This document shows, one piece after another, positions 23,147-25,692 of a DNA stretch of 25,692 nt. Origin of the DNA: DASQUK01 sp035697145. Lineage in GTDB: Bacteria; Actinomycetota; Acidimicrobiia; Acidimicrobiales; VFJN01. Position 1 is the first letter of the stretch; each line of letters starts with the position of its first letter. The stretch is taken from positions 1-25,692 of the forward strand of contig DASSDL010000232.1 in the NCBI GenBank assembly GCA_035697145.1, read 5' to 3'. The position numbers and the translations under genes were made by a program. The notes beneath the pieces are model-generated. The model was not told the DNA's origin and searched no databases. It was given only the letters and a program-made list of their open reading frames with translations.

Positions 23147-24544
23147 CCCCTGACTGATCTCGGGCGCACCCCGCTCGAGGTATTGGCCCCAGCCCGGTTC
23201 GCCGCAGAACTCACCGCTCCGGGCCACGACCCGTCCCCGGGAAAGCACCAGCTCGGGCCAGCCCCGGACCACCCGGCCCTCGTAGGGCGAATGGTCCGTC
23301 CGCATGTGCAGTGCGGCGGCATCGAGCGCCTGCGGCCGCTCCGGGTCCCAGACCACCACGTCGGCGTCGCTGCCGGGGCGGAGGCAACCCTTGCGCGGGA
23401 ACAGACCGAACGTGGTGGCTGGCGCCTCGGCGCAGAGCCGCACCCAGTCGGCGACGCTGATCCGCCCCGCCCGGACGCCCTGCCAAACCAGGGTCAGGCG
23501 GGTCTCGATGCCGGGCAGACCGCCGGGGATCTCGGTGAAGTCGGCGAAGCCGCCGTCGCGCCGCGCCGTCCCGCGGCGCCGATCGGCCGCCCAGAACGGG
23601 CAGTGATCCGTGGCCACCGTTTGGACCCAGCCCCGGGCCAGCCCCTCCCACAACTCCTCGCGGTGCCACGGGTCGCGCAGCGGCGGCGTGCAGACGAAGT
23701 TCTCGCCCCCCGGCCCCTCCAGCACGGCCGCGTCGAGGTGCAGGTACTGCGGGCAGGTCTCGGCCTGCAACTCCACGCCCCGTTCCTGGGCCGCCCGCAC
23801 CTCGGCCAGCCCCGGGGCGGACGACAGGTGCACCACGTACACGCGGGCCGCGGCGGCCTCCGCCAACCGCCCCACCCGGTGCACGGCCTCGGCCTCCAGC
23901 ACCGCCGGCCGGGTGGCGGCGTGCTCGAGCACGCCGGTGCGACCCTCGGCCAGTGCCTGGCGCCGTAGCGCCTCGATGGCGCCGCCGTTCTCGCAGTGCA
24001 CGGTGACGAGCCCGCCGTGGCGGGCGGCGGCGCGGAGCACGTCGAACACGACGTCGTCGTCGACCTGCAGCAGCTGGGGGTAGGCCAGGTAGAGCTTGAA
24101 GCTGGTGACGCCCCGCTCGACGCAGTCGGCGACCACCCCCTCGCCCACCGCCTCGGTGAACGTCATGTGCAGCCCGTAGTCGACGGCGGCCGGTTCGGCG
24201 AGACCACGCCACGTGCCCAGCGCGGCGAGCGGATCCTCGCCACGGTAGGCGGTGACGTAGTCGATGACGGTGGTGGTGCCCCCCACGGCGGCCGCCACCG
24301 TGCCGCTGGCGAAGTCGTCGGACACGTGCACCGCCCCGACCGGCAGGTGCAGGTGGGTGTGGGCGTCGATGCCTCCCGGCACCACCAGTCGTCCCGAGAC
24401 GTCGACGACCCCGGCGCCGGGGTCGTGCCCCGGCCCCGGCGGGAGGTCCGGTCCCACGGCGGCGATGCGGCCGTCGGCGCCGACGAGAACGTCGGCTACG
24501 CGCTCACCGTCGACGTCGACGACCGTTCCACCGCGCAGCAGCAC
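23141..24544 (-). CDS. Dihydropyrimidinase/hydantoinase-like amidohydrolase
   Basis: 467 residues. All binuclear-zinc residues of the D-hydantoinase/dihydropyrimidinase/allantoinase group are visible: DAHTHLH (His62, His64), TSFKLYLAYPQ (Lys150, normally carbamylated), TVHCENG (His183), VVHLSSA (His239) and VATDHCPF (Asp313). It opens the ring of a cyclic amide such as dihydrouracil, hydantoin or allantoin in the cytosol. The SFKLYLAY segment resembles dihydropyrimidinase more than allantoinase, though purine-degradation neighbours keep allantoinase open. The start is GTG at 24544, giving the usual MLLRGGTVV opening. No Shine-Dalgarno is present; instead a 44-bp palindrome ends 4 nt upstream. 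Confidence 0.9.
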   Translation of the reverse strand: MLLRGGTVVDVDGERVADVLVGADGRIAAVGPDLPPGPGHDPGAGVVDVSGRLVVPGGIDAHTHLHLPVGAVHVSDDFASGTVAAAVGGTTTVIDYVTAYRGEDPLAALGTWRGLAEPAAVDYGLHMTFTEAVGEGVVADCVERGVTSFKLYLAYPQLLQVDDDVVFDVLRAAARHGGLVTVHCENGGAIEALRRQALAEGRTGVLEHAATRPAVLEAEAVHRVGRLAEAAAARVYVVHLSSAPGLAEVRAAQERGVELQAETCPQYLHLDAAVLEGPGGENFVCTPPLRDPWHREELWEGLARGWVQTVATDHCPFWAADRRRGTARRDGGFADFTEIPGGLPGIETRLTLVWQGVRAGRISVADWVRLCAEAPATTFGLFPRKGCLRPGSDADVVVWDPERPQALDAAALHMRTDHSPYEGRVVRGWPELVLSRGRVVARSGEFCGEPGWGQYLERGAPEISQGS

Positions 24545-24548
24545 GCGT

Positions 24549-24592
24549 CACAGCCAAGCAGATCCGCCAGCTGACGGGTCTGCTTGGCTGTG
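24549..24592. promoter_or_regulatory. 44-bp palindrome between two minus-strand genes
   Basis: Two 22-bp arms, CACAGCCAAGCAGATCCGCC (first 20 bases) and its inverted copy, match at 20 of 22 positions with no spacer. On each strand one of the two differences is a G-U wobble and the other a mismatch. It lies 22 nt after the LPxTG gene stop and 4 nt before the GTG of the dihydropyrimidinase-like gene. No T-run follows on either strand. It may be a U-less terminator for the LPxTG gene, an operator, or both. Confidence 0.6.
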
Positions 24593-24614
24593 CCAGATCG
24601 AGCCCGGCCGGTGA

Positions 24615-25319
24615 CTACGAGGCCAGGAAGCGGCGCGCGTACCCGACCAACGCGGCACCGCCCACGAGCAGCGCGGCACCGATTCCCAGCATCGGCCCGG
24701 CCGTGCTGCCCGTTCGGGGAAGCTCACCCGACGGTGTCGTGGTGGTGACGGCAGCTATCGCGGTCGTGGTGGTGGACTCGCCCAATGTCGTGGACGTGGA
24801 CGGTGGCGCCGTCGTGGTGGTCGTCGTGGTCGTGGTCGTCGTCGGCGGAGGGGCGTTCCAGCAGAAGGAGATGTGGCTGATGGAGTCCTTCGGCGACGCA
24901 AGATCGATGCCGACCGTCGACGGCGGCTCAAAGGTGTAGAGGATCCCGCCCGGACCAGCCTTCACGAAGACGGCCGACACCGCGATGTTCGACTCAAAGC
25001 TGAAGAACGCCGTGCCACCCTCCACGTGGACGTCAGAGATCTCCACCTGGAAGCCGGTTGCGGGGTCGGGGCCGTCGGGGGGATAAAGGCCCTCGTCCGG
25101 CAGCTCCTGAATATCGTCGATCTTGAACTCAAACGCGAAGTCACCGAGGTCGCCGCAATCCGGGTTGTCGCCCTCGACGACGGAACTCGATGGAGTTGGT
25201 GGTTCCTGTTGTGCGGTTGCTCCCGCGTTGCCGACAGGCGCGGCGACGAGGATGACGGCTCCCGCCACCATCGAGGCCAGACCGACGAGCGCGTGCCGTC
25301 GGCGACTGGGTTGGTCCAT
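24615..25319 (-). CDS. LPxTG-anchored surface protein
   Basis: 234 residues from the ATG at 25319, with GGGAGGG eight bases upstream; an earlier ATG (25349) lacks this. Features in order: signal peptide (about 1-35, RRRH then ALVGLASMVAGAVILVAAP), a beta-rich domain of about 115 residues with three Cys (GDNPDCGDLG and SFCWNAPP), a Thr/Ser/Pro linker with 11 consecutive Thr (about 160-199), LPRTG (200-204), a hydrophobic helix (about 210-226) and the tail YARRFLAS. This is the sortase sorting signal: the protein would be cleaved at LPRTG and joined to the cell wall, the linker spanning the wall. No sortase gene is in the window. The ectodomain family is not recognised. Confidence 0.88.
   Translation of the reverse strand: MDQPSRRRHALVGLASMVAGAVILVAAPVGNAGATAQQEPPTPSSSVVEGDNPDCGDLGDFAFEFKIDDIQELPDEGLYPPDGPDPATGFQVEISDVHVEGGTAFFSFESNIAVSAVFVKAGPGGILYTFEPPSTVGIDLASPKDSISHISFCWNAPPPTTTTTTTTTTTAPPSTSTTLGESTTTTAIAAVTTTTPSGELPRTGSTAGPMLGIGAALLVGGAALVGYARRFLAS
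24802..24843 (+). repeat. GTG/GTC-rich low-complexity tract
   Basis: A run of GTG and GTC triplets on the plus strand encodes, on the minus strand, the poly-Thr linker of the LPxTG protein. ACC and ACG/GAC codon mixing keeps the repeat imperfect. It is a codon-level simple repeat prone to length change, not a mobile repeat. Confidence 0.6.
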
Positions 25320-25530
25320 CTGCTTCGCCCTCCCGGTTTCTCGATCCATGAATCCGCCGCCGTAATCGCCGCGACCACGTCTCGAGTGACGCCCTGACGG
25401 AATTCACCGAACGCCAAACTTTCCCGGTGTGGCTGACAATGGACATTCCGTTGCCAACCAACATGCAAAGATGCTGGTCAGCACACCGCTCAGTGGCCCC
25501 GAGCCCGGAAACTGGCCAGAATCGGCGTCC

Positions 25531-25692
25531 GTGACCGTCCTCGCCCCCACCCGACTCGACGACGCCGTCGCCGCCCTGGCCGCCGACCCGTCGCTCACGG
25601 TGCTGGCGGGCGGCACCGACCTGATGGTGGCCGTGAACTACGGGCAGCGCCGCCCGGCCGGCGTGCTCAGCCTGCGGCGGGTGCCCGAGCTG
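25531..25692 (+). CDS. Molybdenum hydroxylase FAD-binding subunit (partial)
   Basis: The first 54 codons of a gene running off the window. After VTVLAPTRLDDAVAALAAD comes LTVLAGGTDLMVAVN and LSLRRVPEL, the FAD pyrophosphate-binding signature (AGGTDL) of the medium subunit of xanthine dehydrogenase/CO dehydrogenase-type enzymes (XdhB/CoxM, PF00941). This subunit passes electrons from the iron-sulfur subunit to NAD+ or another acceptor. With the nearby deaminase and cyclic amidohydrolase, xanthine dehydrogenase is the most natural reading. The GTG start has CAGAAT ending eight bases upstream and no Shine-Dalgarno, so it may be leaderless. Only the N-terminus is visible, so the enzyme type is inferred. 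Confidence 0.82.
   Translation, partial: MTVLAPTRLDDAVAALAADPSLTVLAGGTDLMVAVNYGQRRPAGVLSLRRVPEL

Noticed and set aside
24802..24843. GTG/GTC repeats as a CRISPR or VNTR array
   Set aside because: There are no spacers; the repeat is simply the poly-Thr linker codons of the LPxTG protein.
1..25692. tRNA, rRNA, tmRNA or SRP RNA genes
   Set aside because: No cloverleaf, T-loop or conserved RNA core was recognised by eye in the intergenic regions; a tRNAscan/Rfam run would settle it.

Overview
The window is very GC-rich, with coding frames dominated by G/C in the third codon position. It carries typical actinobacterial families: a LAL-type LuxR regulator, a DUF222/HNH protein, a YibE/F protein, Thr-rich LPxTG surface anchoring and a VapBC45-like toxin-antitoxin pair. 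I infer a high-GC Actinomycetota chromosome, possibly an Acidimicrobiia-like lineage; no marker gene fixes the genus. No rRNA, tRNA, CRISPR array or recognisable insertion sequence was seen.

Layout. 1-740 has a possible leaderless small membrane protein, a decayed gene fragment and a strong minus-strand terminator. 741-4316 (minus) holds a lipoprotein with a duplicated motif and a large ATPase/LuxR regulator. 4.7-11.2 kb looks like an accessory region: an unknown 251-residue protein divergent from a VapB/VapC pair, a coiled-coil membrane protein with a small lipoprotein, an intergenic stretch rich in mutually exclusive hairpins, a HEPN-motif protein and a DUF222/HNH nuclease. 11.2-16.2 kb (minus) holds a SnoaL-like protein, a secreted esterase, an ABC exporter and glucose-6-phosphate dehydrogenase. 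16.3-21.0 kb holds a PhyH-type dioxygenase, a DUF885 metalloprotein, an aquaporin and a YibE/F membrane protein. 21.1-25.7 kb looks like purine/pyrimidine catabolism: an HTH regulator, a thiamine-binding-type small protein, an 8-oxoguanine-deaminase-like amidohydrolase, a dihydropyrimidinase-like enzyme and, at the edge, a molybdenum-hydroxylase FAD subunit. An LPxTG surface protein sits inside this group.

Two translation-start styles coexist. Several genes have a clear Shine-Dalgarno sequence. At least seven others have a TANNNT box ending exactly 7 nt before the start codon and no Shine-Dalgarno, which is the arrangement expected for leaderless mRNAs. I used this to choose starts. The observations most worth following are this start signature, the HEPN protein, the TA locus with its divergent partner, the switch-like hairpin region at 7961-8167 and a 44-bp palindrome abutting the start of the dihydropyrimidinase-like gene.
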